This document shows, piece by piece, positions 50,641-60,249 of a DNA stretch of 64,000 nt. How positions within the stretch are numbered: the stretch's first letter is position 1; each line of letters opens with the position of its first letter. The position numbers and the translations under genes were made by a program. The notes beneath the pieces were generated by a model. The model had not been told where the DNA came from. It did not search any database and saw nothing but the letters and a program-made list of their open reading frames with translations. Source of the stretch: CADEEN01 sp963738425. Lineage in GTDB: Bacteria > Pseudomonadota > Gammaproteobacteria > Burkholderiales > Burkholderiaceae_C. The stretch is from positions 333,662-397,661 of the forward strand of contig CAVTWT010000003.1 in NCBI GenBank assembly GCA_963738425.1. Reading direction: 5' to 3'.

Positions 50641-52142
50641 GTGTCTCGACTGACCGACCTGATTGCCCAGGCCAAGGCAAAAGATCCGCAGCTGGGAGCC
50701 GATCTGGACCGGGAGTTCAAGCGCTGTCGTCGCGTCTGCCGTTCGGCCTGAACTTCGAGCGCCACCGTCCGGAGGCAGTGGAACTGCCGCAGCGCCCCGT
50801 CCGCAAGGGCGACAAGGTGCGCGTGCTGCCGCCGCGCGGCTCGACCACGAAGGGTGACCAGCGGCTTTGGCAGGTCAAGGCATCCACAAGGCGAGCGACG
50901 GCAGGGTGGCCGACCTGGAACTGCTGGATGCGGCACAGAGCCGGAGACGCGACAGTGGCGCTGGACGACTTGGTGGTCGTCGCCGAGTTCCGCGACCCGA
51001 TCTACCCGGGCCTGGTCTCCACGGGCAAGGTCGCAGCGCGGCGGCGACAAGCCGTTCCACACGCGTCATCAACGGCGAGAACTACCACGCGCTGAAGGCG
51101 CTGACCTTCACGCACCGGGGCAAGGTCGACGCCATCTACATCGACCCGCCGTACAACACCGGCGCGAAGGACTGGAAGTACAACAACGACTACGTCGAGG
51201 GCGACGACCTCTATCGCCACAGCAAGTGGCTGGCGATGATGGAGCGGCGGCTTGCTGCTCGCGAAGGAGTTGCTGAATCCGGCGGATTCGGTGCTGATCG
51301 TCACGATCGACGAGAAGGAGTACCTGCGGCTGGGGTTGCTGCTGGAGCAAATGTTCCCGGAGGCGCGAATTCAGATGGTGAGCATCACCATCAACCCAAA
51401 GGGTACGTCTCGGCCACGGCAGTTCTCTCGCGTCGATGAGTTCATGTTCTTTGTGCTGTTTGGCTCGGCAGGCGTACCAGACAGCCTTGACGCAAATTCG
51501 GCTGGCTCAAAAGTCCGCTGGCGGTATCTCCGCCGCGAAGACCTTGACTCTGTTCGAGGCACCAGACCGCGGCAGTTCTATCCGGTCTTTGTAGCCAAGG
51601 ACTTGTCGCGCGTTCACAGCGTGGGCGAGCCGCTCCCTGTTGAAGTCCCGACTGATGGTTTTCCAGCGCCGTCCGGTTTGGTCGCGGTCTTTCCCGTACG
51701 AGAAGATGGCCTCGAGATGGAGTGGGGGTTGACAGGACCGAGCTTGATGCGTGCAGCCAAGAATGGCTTCGTCCGCGTTACTCCAGGCAACGACAAGCAG
51801 CCGTTCATCATTTCGTACCTCACTGCGCCGAACATCGCCAAGATCAGCTCGGGAGAGCTCCTTGTCGCGGGTGTGCGGGAGGACGGATCAAAGGTCGTGG
51901 TAGCGGTTGATGGCAAGTCGTCACGACCTAAGACTGTTTGGGGGGAGAGCCGGCACAGCGCGGGCGACTACGGTACCAAGCTTGTCTCGTTGCTCTTGGG
52001 TGGTCGTCGATTCCCCTTTCCGAAGTCCCTGTACGCAGTCGAAGACGCGGTACGCTTTTTTGTCACAGACAAACCGAGTGCTGTTGTTCTTGATTTCTTT
52101 TCTGGATCTGGAACAACCGCGCACGCTGTCATGCGCTTGAAC
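50641..52142 (+). pseudogene. Type III-like adenine DNA methyltransferase (Mod), frameshifted and truncated by an IS
   Basis: Pieces in several frames spell MSRLTDLIAQAKAKDPQLGADLDRE, LPFGLNFERHRPEAVELPQRPVRKGDKVRVLPPRG, GENYHALKALTFTHRGKVDAIYIDPPYNTGAKDWKYNNDYVEGDDLY and LLLAKELLNPADSVLIVTIDEKEYLRLGLLLEQMFPEA, then VVLDFFSGSGTTAHAVMRLN. DPPY and the FSGSGTT AdoMet loop mark a beta-class N6-adenine methyltransferase. At least five indels lie at about 50733, 50880, 50945, 51055 and 51253. The gene is cut at 52142 by the IS3 element right after the AdoMet motif, so the C-terminus is lost even if the indels are artefacts. No Res/helicase partner remains. Confidence 0.8.
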
Positions 52143-52155
52143 TGACCTGCCCCCT

Positions 52156-53048
52156 TCAGCCGTACCAACGATAAAGCCGAAGTCCGGGTTGCAAGATTAG
52201 CTGCTCTCTTCGTTGTTGGCTGGCTGTTGAGCTGCATCGCCGGCGAGCCGGCGATGCAGCTCGGCGAACCTGGCCGGTGGTATGCGCCCGATGCTGCTGT
52301 GCGGTCTGACCTCGTTGTAGTCCTGTCGCCATGCACCGATGGCCGTGCGCGCCTGGTGCAGCGTCTGGAACCAGTGGTCGTTCAGACACTCGTCTCTGAA
52401 CTTGCCGTTGAAGCTCTCGATGTAGCCGTTCTGCATCGGCCGTCCCGGCTCGATCAGGATGTGGCGTATGCCGTGAGCCTTGCGCCCAGGCCATGAAGGC
52501 GCGGCTGGTGAACTCCGGGCCGTTGTCGGTACGAACCGCACTCGGGTAGCCGCGGAAGATCGCCGCGCGGTCGAGCAAGCGCGTGACGTACTCGCCGCCG
52601 ATGCCGTAGTCCACCGCGATGTCCACACACTCGTGGCTGAAGTCGTCGGCCACGGTCAGGCACTTCAGGCGCCGGCCGTTGGCCAGGCTGTCGCTAACGA
52701 AGTCCATGCTCCAGACCTCGTTGACAGTGCGTGCCAGGTGCAGCGGCACGCGCTCGCTCGCTGGGCGCTTGGCCTTCTTGCGCTTGCGCACCGCAAGGTT
52801 GGCCGCGCTGTACAGGCGGTACAGGCGCTTGTGGTTGACGCCGGGGTACTCGGGGCGCAGCAGATCGTGGATGCGCCGGTAGCCGAAGCGCCGCCGCGTG
52901 TGCGCGATCTCGACGATCTTGTTGCTCAAGTCGGCTGTCATGGGGTCAACCTCAGGCGGGTGGCGGTAGCTGTCGCGGGCGAGCCCCACGAGTCGGCAGG
53001 CTCGGCGCTCGGACAGGCCATGCTCGCTGCACAGCCGCTCGATCGCTT
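52156..53048 (-). CDS. IS3 transposase orfB (DDE integrase), frameshifted
   Basis: rve-type integrase: D in EVWSMDFVSDSLANG, D in AVRTDNGPEFTSRAF, E in GYIESFNGKFRDECLN. An HTH_21 segment (RRFGYRRIHDLLRPEYPGVNHKRLYRLY) precedes it. The frame changes near 52495 after MAWA; the RKAHGIRHILIEPGRPMQNGY half is in another frame, consistent with a lost GC dinucleotide. Expressed from orfA by programmed -1 frameshifting in this family, so its 5' end is approximate. Confidence 0.85.
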
Positions 53049-53066
53049 CGCGCTTGACGCGTGGGG

Positions 53067-53332
53067 CTAGCGCTTTACCCCGAGAACGCTCTTCAGCGCA
53101 TGCATGTCCAGGTGCGCCTCGGCCAGCAACCGTTTGAGCTTGGCGTTCTCGCCTTCGAGCTCACGCAGCCGCTTCGCATCTGGCACGTCCATGCCGCCGT
53201 ACTTGGCCCGCCACTCGTAGAAGGTGGCGTCGCTGAAGCCGCCCTTGCGGCACACTCCTTGACCGGCATGCCGGCCTCGGCCTGCTTGAGGAACCCGATG
53301 ATCTGCTCCTCGGTGAATTTGCTTGTTCTCAT
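53067..53332 (-). CDS. IS3 transposase orfA (HTH), frameshifted
   Basis: Begins MRTSKFTEEQIIGFLKQAEAGMPVKE, then after a lost base near 53263 continues CRKGGFSDATFYEWRAKYGGM and a leucine-zipper tail (LRELEGENAKLKRLLAEAHLDMHALKSVL). Binds the IS ends and forms the OrfAB fusion with orfB. Confidence 0.85.
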
Positions 53333-53505
53333 GTCCGTCATTCTCCAAGTTGACGGACTTCGCTGCCTTTACGTTGGTATGGCTGGAAGGGGGCAGGTCA
53401 AACCTGTTCAACCCTGCGCGGTTTCATTGCCAAGGCGACCTTGCACAGGCACTTGTCAGTTGGCACCACCGCCCCACCATGCACGCTGCCTGAGTAGTTC
53501 CGGTC

Positions 53506-55842
53506 TCACTGTCGCGATCGCCGCATGATCTCGTTGGAGTGCAAGTAGTCCCAGTCCAGCGGGAGTATCAATTCGCTGTTCGCCGAGGTGTCCAGATGAA
53601 GCTTCTCCACGAAGACGGGATGTATCGCGAACTTGCAACTCGAGTACATGTCGCGCCCGAGCCGGTCGGTCAGGACCGAGCCTTCGTTGAACGAGAAGCA
53701 ATGCCGATGGGTCGAAAGGCGCTCCGCGGTTCTGGCGTCGAGCAGTACGCCGAGAAAACCCAGTTCATAGAGGACTTCAATTTTCCACTTTAGGGAGGCG
53801 TCCTCTCCCTTGGGCGTAAGCATGTCAAAGCGGATCGGGTCCAGGATCATGTCCAAGTCGGCCCATCCAAGTATTTGCGGTCGCTCCAAGAATGCTTGGA
53901 TCACTACTGAAATGTTTCTGAACGTCCCCGAGTATTCATCGATGAACTCGTCATCGACTACGGCGTTCGTTGAGCTTGCGATCACCTGTCGGACATAAGC
54001 AGCTGAGACCGCGCGCCCTTTGGTCTTGAAGACTTCGGCCGCCGCGAGTAACGCGGAATAGAAGTAGAGCACGTCGCGAGGGCGCCAGAAAGTGTGCCTG
54101 AGTACGTAGAGGAAGACAGGCATCCGGTAGCTCGCACCGCAGAAGGAAAGGTTGATTTCCTCCGGGAGCTCTGGATAGCCCACTCCCAATACATCCCCCA
54201 GACGCTGCTCCAGCGACTCGCCCTTCGGGTCGTTGACGTGCCTCATCAACGCCAGTCGCTTGCGGACGAGCGACGAAAGCTCAATGCCGGACCATGAGAT
54301 TTCTGCGACCTTGCTGCGGAAGCGATAACGATCACGATCCAGGCTCTTTAGTTCCTTGAAGCGGTCGTCGGGAATTGCCACCAGAAAGTGGCTCCGATCG
54401 TACAAGATCCCGCCGAAGACTCTGCCTGGTCCGACGTTCAGCACAACCAGAAGCAACGAAAGGAGGACTTCACGCTCAAAATCGATTGCGGCCTGCTTGG
54501 CAAATTCATCGTTGACGGCGTAGTAACCGCTGACGGTATCGAATCCATCGGCCGTGATCAAGATGCGCTGGCCTTCTGGCTGCTCCCCTTCAAGCAATGC
54601 AATCACCTGCTTCCAGCCAGTGTCGCCGAAGACGTGCTTTCTGAACATCGTTGGCGTAAACGACGCGAATGCTGACGCGAATCCGCTCAGAGGATTGTCC
54701 GAGGACACCAGCGCGTTGACATACTTCACCATCACTTCAAACGTATAGACGAAGAGGACCTTGGTAGCGATGACGTGGGCCTCGAGGTCCGAGTCGGCGT
54801 TCTTCACCTGTTCCGCGAGAAGCCCATCGAGCAACTTGCGCAATGCGGATCGAACAGGCAACTTCGAACGGAGTTTCCAGGCTAGGTAAAGATGCAAGAA
54901 AGCGTCCCAGAGCAATTGATAGCTATACAGAGGCGAGAAAGCGAAGCGGAGATCCGAAGCAGCGGACGGATTTCGCCTCAGCACGTTGAAGCAGAACTGG
55001 AACGGCAGTTGATCGAACTCCACGCGCAATCCAGCGATTGGAGACGGCTTTGTGTACACGGGCAGGACATCGGCGAGCGTCAACTTTCCCGACCCTTTCC
55101 TGCCGATGACAACGCTGATCTCGCCCTCTTTGGCCTGAAGAAACGTCATGGTCTTCACGAATGTCGCCTTGAGATAGGCGTGGTGAGCCTGCTTGCCCCA
55201 TTGCGACTTCGTTTCGGAGAACAGCAACTGCCGCGAGTAGGCCGCTTGCTTTTCCCCGAATCGAGTGCCACTCGTGGTTTGAATGGCCTGAAGCCGTCCG
55301 ACAATTTCGCTTAGGAAATGCTCGAACTTGAGCCGCTCGCTCTTCTCAATCCGCGGCTTGAGGTACACACGCAGCGCGCTGTCGCCGGGCGCCAAGCGGC
55401 GGGTCGTCTTCCGCTGCGACGGGGCCAGCCAGCGAAGATCGCCGGTCACCAGATGCTTGATGTCTCTCGGACTGGAATCCTCCACGCCACCACCGGACAG
55501 GAGAATCGGAACGACCAGAAAACTGCGACCGTACGAGCCTTTGTCCTCTGCAGCCAGCAGTTTTTCGCGAATCAGGCGAAACTCGGCTGCGGCCGCTGAT
55601 GCGTGGCGCTTTTCGACGTGCTCCTTATAGTTTGGAGTCAGCAATACGATGGCAACGTCCGAACGGTCGATCTCTCGCGTGAAGTCCGGGATGCTCGCGC
55701 CGATGGCGGCTCCCGGGTGCTTGCTGTCGATGAACAGCTCGATCTTGATTTCATCCTGTAAACGCAGGGCTTCGATGAACAAGACGAAGCGCTCGGAAGT
55801 TTCCGTAGCTTCCTCGTGGCAGTAGGATACAAAAACCCTCAT
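53506..55842 (-). CDS. TIR/SEFIR-domain P-loop NTPase (Sll1717-like), candidate defence protein
   Basis: 778 residues. Residues 1-~160 form a TIR/SEFIR-type domain: MRVFVSYCHE (strand A), VAIVLLTPNYKE (strand D) and a candidate catalytic Glu at 87 (SAAAAEFRLIREKL). A P-loop follows at 247-253 (IGRKGSGK) and a Walker B-like RILITADGFDTV at ~426-437. The GRKGSGK loop and long alpha-helical C-terminus recall 'P-loop ATPase, Sll1717 family' proteins. TIR domains in bacteria consume NAD+ or make signalling nucleotides on infection. Codon use is lower-GC than the flanking core genes. 80 bp downstream (in operon sense) of the SLATT-like membrane gene. Function inferred from architecture. Confidence 0.78.
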   Translation of the reverse strand: MRVFVSYCHEEATETSERFVLFIEALRLQDEIKIELFIDSKHPGAAIGASIPDFTREIDRSDVAIVLLTPNYKEHVEKRHASAAAAEFRLIREKLLAAEDKGSYGRSFLVVPILLSGGGVEDSSPRDIKHLVTGDLRWLAPSQRKTTRRLAPGDSALRVYLKPRIEKSERLKFEHFLSEIVGRLQAIQTTSGTRFGEKQAAYSRQLLFSETKSQWGKQAHHAYLKATFVKTMTFLQAKEGEISVVIGRKGSGKLTLADVLPVYTKPSPIAGLRVEFDQLPFQFCFNVLRRNPSAASDLRFAFSPLYSYQLLWDAFLHLYLAWKLRSKLPVRSALRKLLDGLLAEQVKNADSDLEAHVIATKVLFVYTFEVMVKYVNALVSSDNPLSGFASAFASFTPTMFRKHVFGDTGWKQVIALLEGEQPEGQRILITADGFDTVSGYYAVNDEFAKQAAIDFEREVLLSLLLVVLNVGPGRVFGGILYDRSHFLVAIPDDRFKELKSLDRDRYRFRSKVAEISWSGIELSSLVRKRLALMRHVNDPKGESLEQRLGDVLGVGYPELPEEINLSFCGASYRMPVFLYVLRHTFWRPRDVLYFYSALLAAAEVFKTKGRAVSAAYVRQVIASSTNAVVDDEFIDEYSGTFRNISVVIQAFLERPQILGWADLDMILDPIRFDMLTPKGEDASLKWKIEVLYELGFLGVLLDARTAERLSTHRHCFSFNEGSVLTDRLGRDMYSSCKFAIHPVFVEKLHLDTSANSELILPLDWDYLHSNEIMRRSRQ

Positions 55843-55922
55843 TCTGCACCTCGCCTCCTTGTGAGATTATTTGGAGAGCACCATCTTCGTAGTCGCAGCC
55901 TCCGGCCTTTCGCCGTTCGCTC

Positions 55923-57041
55923 TCACAGAACGAAGATTGCTCGGTGGTGGGTGCGTAAGAAATCGAGCATTTCATCGAACGAGCACCTTTCGAAATCGCG
56001 CATAACTGCGACCTTTCTGGCGGGGCTATTGGCTTGATCGAATGACCGGCGCAGTTCCTCGCACTGGGTGAGGTAGCGGGAGTACCTCTCCACTTCTCGG
56101 TGAGACCCCAGCCCCTCTTCGACCCCCTTAGCAGCCAGCGCGACCAGGGCCAGCCACATCACGACCACCGAATGCCAGGCGTCGTAGGGTTCGTCTTGGT
56201 GGAACACGACGACGAGGACGTGGAACATATGAAGCAGAAAAATGCCGACCACACAGAGCAGGGCGATTCCTGTCAGCCATTTCACTTGTCGCCGGCAAGG
56301 AAAATCGAAGAGTCCTTCGGGTTCCCTGAGTGCATGCCTCGCATAGTTGATCTGGTGAACGATTCGAAGCTCTCGATAAGCTTGGAAAAGCTCCGTTGCG
56401 CCGGGACCTACGATCGATGATCCAGCGTCTGAGTCTTCATCCGGCAGCATGCGCCAAGCGTCGTGCGGCGGCCCTTCGTCACTTACGAAGGCACCGTATT
56501 CGGATCCCCGACTGTTCGTGAACCGGGTGCTGATGGCCTGGAATCGTTTCTGCGTCTGGTGTACGAATTCTTCTCGACTCTGCGAATCGGCTAGTGCGCG
56601 AGTAGCGTCCTGCATGTTTAGCGCCAGATTCTGGAAATGGAACTGGCGAAAGCGTTCGGTCACCAAGCGAAGCTGCAACCAGCGTGTCTTCGTGCCCCCA
56701 TACTGCATCCCCACGACGCCGAGAACCGTGCCGGCGACGCCGGATACCGCAGAAAGCACCGCGACTGCATTCGCTATCAACGAGGGAAGCTGGCCATAAA
56801 CAGGGGCGGCGGCTGCCAACAGGAGCGCCAGCAGTCCGAGTGCGATCGCGGTCAGCCCGAGCCAGCGGCCCTTTCGCTTCAACTGGTTGGCAGCCTTGTC
56901 GACGGGCGTAAACGCTTCGGCAAGGCCAGGCGTAGACAGAACAGGCGATGCAAGGGGGAATGCCTTTCGTGCGGCCCCCGCATCTGCCGCGGCAAGAAGA
57001 AGATCGTCGTTGAATCGCTTGCCTTGAAGGAGGGTCTCCAT
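55923..57041 (-). CDS. SLATT-like multi-TM protein, candidate membrane effector
   Basis: 372 residues with four transmembrane helices in two pairs (about 61-80, 88-110; 253-281, 289-305). Each pair is followed by a charged helix: TRWLQLRLVTERFRQFHFQNL after TM2 and VERYSRYLTQCEELRRSFDQA after TM4. A 2TM unit plus such a cytosolic helix is the plan of SLATT domains, predicted pore-forming effectors of nucleotide-activated defence systems. This would be a tandem version. AGGAGG lies 11 nt before ATG 57041. First gene of a probable two-gene operon with the TIR protein. The assignment is by pattern only. Confidence 0.68.
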   Translation of the reverse strand: METLLQGKRFNDDLLLAAADAGAARKAFPLASPVLSTPGLAEAFTPVDKAANQLKRKGRWLGLTAIALGLLALLLAAAAPVYGQLPSLIANAVAVLSAVSGVAGTVLGVVGMQYGGTKTRWLQLRLVTERFRQFHFQNLALNMQDATRALADSQSREEFVHQTQKRFQAISTRFTNSRGSEYGAFVSDEGPPHDAWRMLPDEDSDAGSSIVGPGATELFQAYRELRIVHQINYARHALREPEGLFDFPCRRQVKWLTGIALLCVVGIFLLHMFHVLVVVFHQDEPYDAWHSVVVMWLALVALAAKGVEEGLGSHREVERYSRYLTQCEELRRSFDQANSPARKVAVMRDFERCSFDEMLDFLRTHHRAIFVL

Positions 57042-57501
57042 GTTTGCTCAGTCCTCCTCTTTTGAAGCGTCGATCTGGAGTCGAGGCGCCTTCGCGGACG
57101 TTGGATGCTACTGGAACGAGGGCTTGGCGTCTCCCAGGAGGTCGGTCACCAGGAAGTCGGTCCCAGTTTTTTGATCTAGTGGTCGGCCGTGGTTGGCCCT
57201 TCGCCGTCGTTCCGTCCGTATGGTCCGACAATTCAGATTGGCTTAATCTCGCGCTTCAGTTGTTTGGCGGACCCAGTGACTTTGCTAACCAAGAACTGGC
57301 ACGGCTATTGGGGCAGGTCAGAAGCTGAAAGCTGTGCGAGCCTGAGCAGCGACGTGCCGCCTGATCGCGTCAGTCATTACTCGTACGTTATCTTGGGCAC
57401 CTGTGGAAGCGGCTCTGCAAGACGTTGGTAGAAGAGACTGCGCGATCCCAACTTCGAACGTTCGTGGGTTTGTCACAACGAACGCGTGGACCCCGCCCCC
57501 G
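57042..57501. other. 460-bp control region with no supported gene
   Basis: Upstream of the SLATT/TIR operon and past the UvrD-like stop. Sequence composition is mixed and lower in GC than either neighbour; only short chance frames are present. It should contain the promoter of the two-gene module; no clear palindrome stands out. Confidence 0.5.
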
Positions 57502-59603
57502 TTATTGCCAAAGTGACCTCGCTCGCGCACCGACGTCAAGGCCGGCGTGCGGCACCGGTGGCATTACTTCGGAGCCCTGCGCGGTTGCTGCTGTGCCCAC
57601 GACTGCCTCGAACAAGGGCGCGAGCTTCGGCGGCACGAAGCGCGTCAGCGCGCCGTACAAGTGCCGGTCGCCGAACTCGCCTTGCTGCGTCACGTAGAAG
57701 CGCTGCGGCACCATCAAGTGCAGCCGATGGCGCGCGCGCGTCATCGCCACGTAGAGCAGGCGCCGCTCTTCGTCGAGCTGCGCGGCGGTGCCGGCGCTCA
57801 TGTCCGATGGGATGCAGCCGTCCACCGCGTTGAGCACGAACACCGCGCTCCACTCCTGGCCCTTCGCCGAGTGGATCGTCGACAGGATCAGGTAGTCCTC
57901 GTCGAGACCCGGCGCGTCGGCTTCGTCGCTGGTGGCCTGCGGCGGGTCGAGCGTCAGCTCGGCGAGGAAGGCATCGCAGTCGGCGAAGCCCGATGCCAGC
58001 CGCGCCAGCTGGCGCAGGTCGCCCTCGCGGACCGCGGCGTCTTCATGCAGGCGATGCAGGTGCGGCCGGTACCACGCGGCGGCGAGGTCGATCGCTTGCG
58101 GCCAAGCGGGCGCCGGCTCGGCGCACGCAGCGCCGCGAGCAACGCCGAGCAGCAGCGGCCAGTCGGCGCGCGCGGCGGGCGGCGGCTGGAAGGCTTGCAG
58201 CACCGCGGCTCGGATCGTCGGCCTGGTCCATCGCATCGAGCAGCCGCTTCGCGCCCGCCATGCCGATGCCCGGCACCAGTTGCGCCACGCGCAGGCCGGC
58301 CAGCCGATGCCGCGGGTTGCGCGCCCAACGCAGCACCGACAGCAGGTCCTTCACATGCGCGGCTTCGAGAAACTTCAAGCCCGCCGAACTTGACGAACGG
58401 GATGTTGCGCCGCGCCAGTTCCAGCTCGAGCGCAGCGCTGTGGTGCGAGGTGCGGAACAGCACCGCCTGGCGCTTGAGCAGCGTGCCGTCCTCGCGTTGG
58501 CGCAGCACCTCGTCGGCCACCCACTGCGCCTGCGCCGACTCGTCGGCCACCGTCACCAGCGACGGGAGCTGCGACGAAGCCCCGTCGGTCCACAGCGTCT
58601 TGGCAAAGCGCTCGCCGGCCAGCGCGATCACTGCGTTGGAGGCGTTGAGGATCGGCTGCGTCGAGCGGTAGTTGCGCTCCAGCGCGAGCACGCGCGCCGG
58701 AGGCGCAAAGGCCTGTGGAAAGTCGAGGATGTTGCGCACCTCGGCGGCGCGGAAGGAGTAGATCGACTGCGCGTCGTCGCCCACCACCGTGAGGCCGCGG
58801 CCGTCGGGCTTGAGCGCGAGCAGGATCTCCGCCTGCAGGCGGTTGGTGTCCTGGTACTCGTCAACCAGCACGTGATCAAAGCGCGCGCCGATATGGCGCG
58901 CCAGCGCGGCGTCGTCCAGCATCGCGCGCCAGTACAGCAGCAGGTCGTCGTAGTCGAGCACGCACTGGCGCTGCTTCTCGGCCGCATAGGCGCGAAAGAG
59001 CTGCAGCAGCTCGGCCTCCCACGCCGCGCACCACGGGAACACGTCGCGCAACACGTCGGCCAGCGGCGCGCGGCTGTTGAGCACGCGCGAGTGGATCGCC
59101 AGGCACGTGCTCTTGAGCGGGAATCGGCTCTTGGTAGAGGCGAATCCCAGCTCATGGCGCAGCACTGCGATCATGTCTTCGCTGTCGCCGCGGTCGACGA
59201 TCGTGAAGTTCTCGGGCAGGCCGATCTGCGGCGCGTACTCGCGCAGCAGCCGCGCGCCGATGCCGTGGAAGGTGCCGGCCCAGCGCAGTTGCGGCGGCGC
59301 CAGCGTGGCGCGCAGGCCGAGCGCGCGATGCAGCAGGCGGCCGGCGCGCAGCGCCATCTCGCGCGCGGCGCGGCGCGAGAAGGTGAGCAGCAGCATGCGC
59401 TGCGGGTCGGCGCCGGCCAGCACCAGCCGCGCCACGCGCGAGGCCAGCGTCAGCGTTTTGCCTGAGCCGGCGCCCGCGATTACCAGCAGCGGGCCGGGGA
59501 TTGATGCGAGCCTGCCCTCCACCAAGCCATGTTCGACGGCGCTGCGTTGCTCCGTGTTCAGGTCCGCGAACGGGTCGGCGCCGCAATGAGCCGGATCGGC
59601 CAT
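57502..59603 (-). CDS. UvrD/PcrA-type SF1 helicase, two frameshifts
   Basis: From ATG 59603 (MADPAHCGADPFADLNTEQ): motif I GAGSGKTLTLASRVA, LLTFSRRAAREM, motif II VLVDEYQDTN, GDDAQSIYSFRAAEV, ERNYRS. After breaks at ~58381 (CCC run) and ~58212 (GG), the C-terminal part LDEDYLILSTIHSAKGQEWSAVFVLNAVDG, EERRLLYVAMTRARHRLHL follows. Removing one base at each site gives 700 codons. 3'-5' DNA helicase of repair. The promoter region has an SOS-like box, and the short gene at 59735 is divergent from it. Confidence 0.85.
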
Positions 59604-59704
59604 GGGGACGGGGCTCGCGACGTGCATACGTGAACTGTAATTGCATCCAGCCCGTTTGGGTCGCGGCGCCGTGCCGACGCTTGACGGCAACTGCCCCAGC
59701 TCTA

Positions 59705-59726
59705 TACTGGATACATAACCAGTGTA
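59705..59726. promoter_or_regulatory. SOS/LexA-like box between the UvrD-like gene and a 60-aa gene
   Basis: TA-CTGG-N8-CCAG-TG (ATACATAA core) has LexA-box geometry (CTGT-N8-ACAG), differing only at the inner arm positions. It lies 9 bp before the ATG of the small gene and ~100 bp before the helicase start. LexA control of a UvrD-like helicase would be expected. Confidence 0.5.
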
Positions 59727-59734
59727 GAGAGTTC

Positions 59735-59917
59735 ATGAACAGACAGGAATGGATCACGCGCTGCTCCGCGCGATTGCGAGAGCAATGGCCGCGGCTGACG
59801 ACAGAGCAACTGCAGGAAGTGGCGGAGCAACTGCATGAAGACACGCAGCGGCAGCTCGAAGAGCCCGAGCGTGCCGCGGTGCAGTGGCTGCGCCAAGGCA
59901 TGCCGAAGGTTCACTGA
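59735..59917 (+). CDS. Small conserved hypothetical (60 aa)
   Basis: MNRQEWITRCSARLREQWP followed by LTTEQLQEVAEQLHEDTQRQLEEPERAAVQWLRQGMP: a compact helical, acidic protein with regular heptad-like spacing. No named family recognised. The start codon sits right after the SOS-like palindrome, so it may be damage-inducible. Real-gene likelihood is good given its protein character and promoter. Confidence 0.6.
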   Translation: MNRQEWITRCSARLREQWPRLTTEQLQEVAEQLHEDTQRQLEEPERAAVQWLRQGMPKVH

Positions 59918-59926
59918 CGACCGTGT

Positions 59927-60247
59927 GTGCGCGTCTCAGTCGTCTTGTTGCGAAGGGCGGGGATGCGTCTGCGAGCAGGTGAGCTCGGTGCGCCGCTGGT
60001 CGGTGACTTGCGCGTTGGCGACGCAGGTGCCACGTCGTTCAAGCGGCCGGCATTTGTGGCGCAGCTCTGGACACCCACCCACAGCATGATCGATCGCCCC
60101 CTGGGGTCGCCACTGTTCGATCCGGTGCTCGTCAACATGGACGCCGCCTCGTTCTCGCTTGCCGGGATCGAAATCTCTTCTGAAAGGGGCCGGATGCGCG
60201 AGTACGCCCAAGTTTGGCGGTGCAGCGTACTCGCAGTTGGCCAGTGA
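59927..60247 (+). CDS. Hypothetical ~95-106 aa protein
   Basis: From GTG 59927 or ATG 59963. The C-terminal half, DRPLGSPLFDPVLVNMDAASFSLAGIEISSERGRMREYAQVWRCSVL, has clear protein character and resembles short conserved proteins of unknown function in Burkholderiales. It occupies most of the 59918-60249 gap, convergent with the AlbA_2 gene. No function can be assigned. Confidence 0.5.
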   Translation: MRVSVVLLRRAGMRLRAGELGAPLVGDLRVGDAGATSFKRPAFVAQLWTPTHSMIDRPLGSPLFDPVLVNMDAASFSLAGIEISSERGRMREYAQVWRCSVLAVGQ

Positions 60248-60249
60248 CT

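Larger units (their letters stand above)
52143..53400 (-). mobile_element. IS3-family insertion sequence
   Basis: 1258 bp bounded by inverted repeats: the left end TGACCTGCCCCCTTC and the right end, read inward, begin identically and continue with CAGCC/TACCAACG. AAC flanks both ends (52140-52142 and 53401-53403), a 3-bp target duplication. It contains orfA and orfB of a DDE transposase on the minus strand, each broken by one small indel. It interrupts the methyltransferase gene. Confidence 0.9.

Noticed and set aside
53401..53505. C-terminal continuation of the methyltransferase after the IS
   Set aside because: Joining across the IS gives only ~35 residues that do not look like a Mod C-terminus before a stop.
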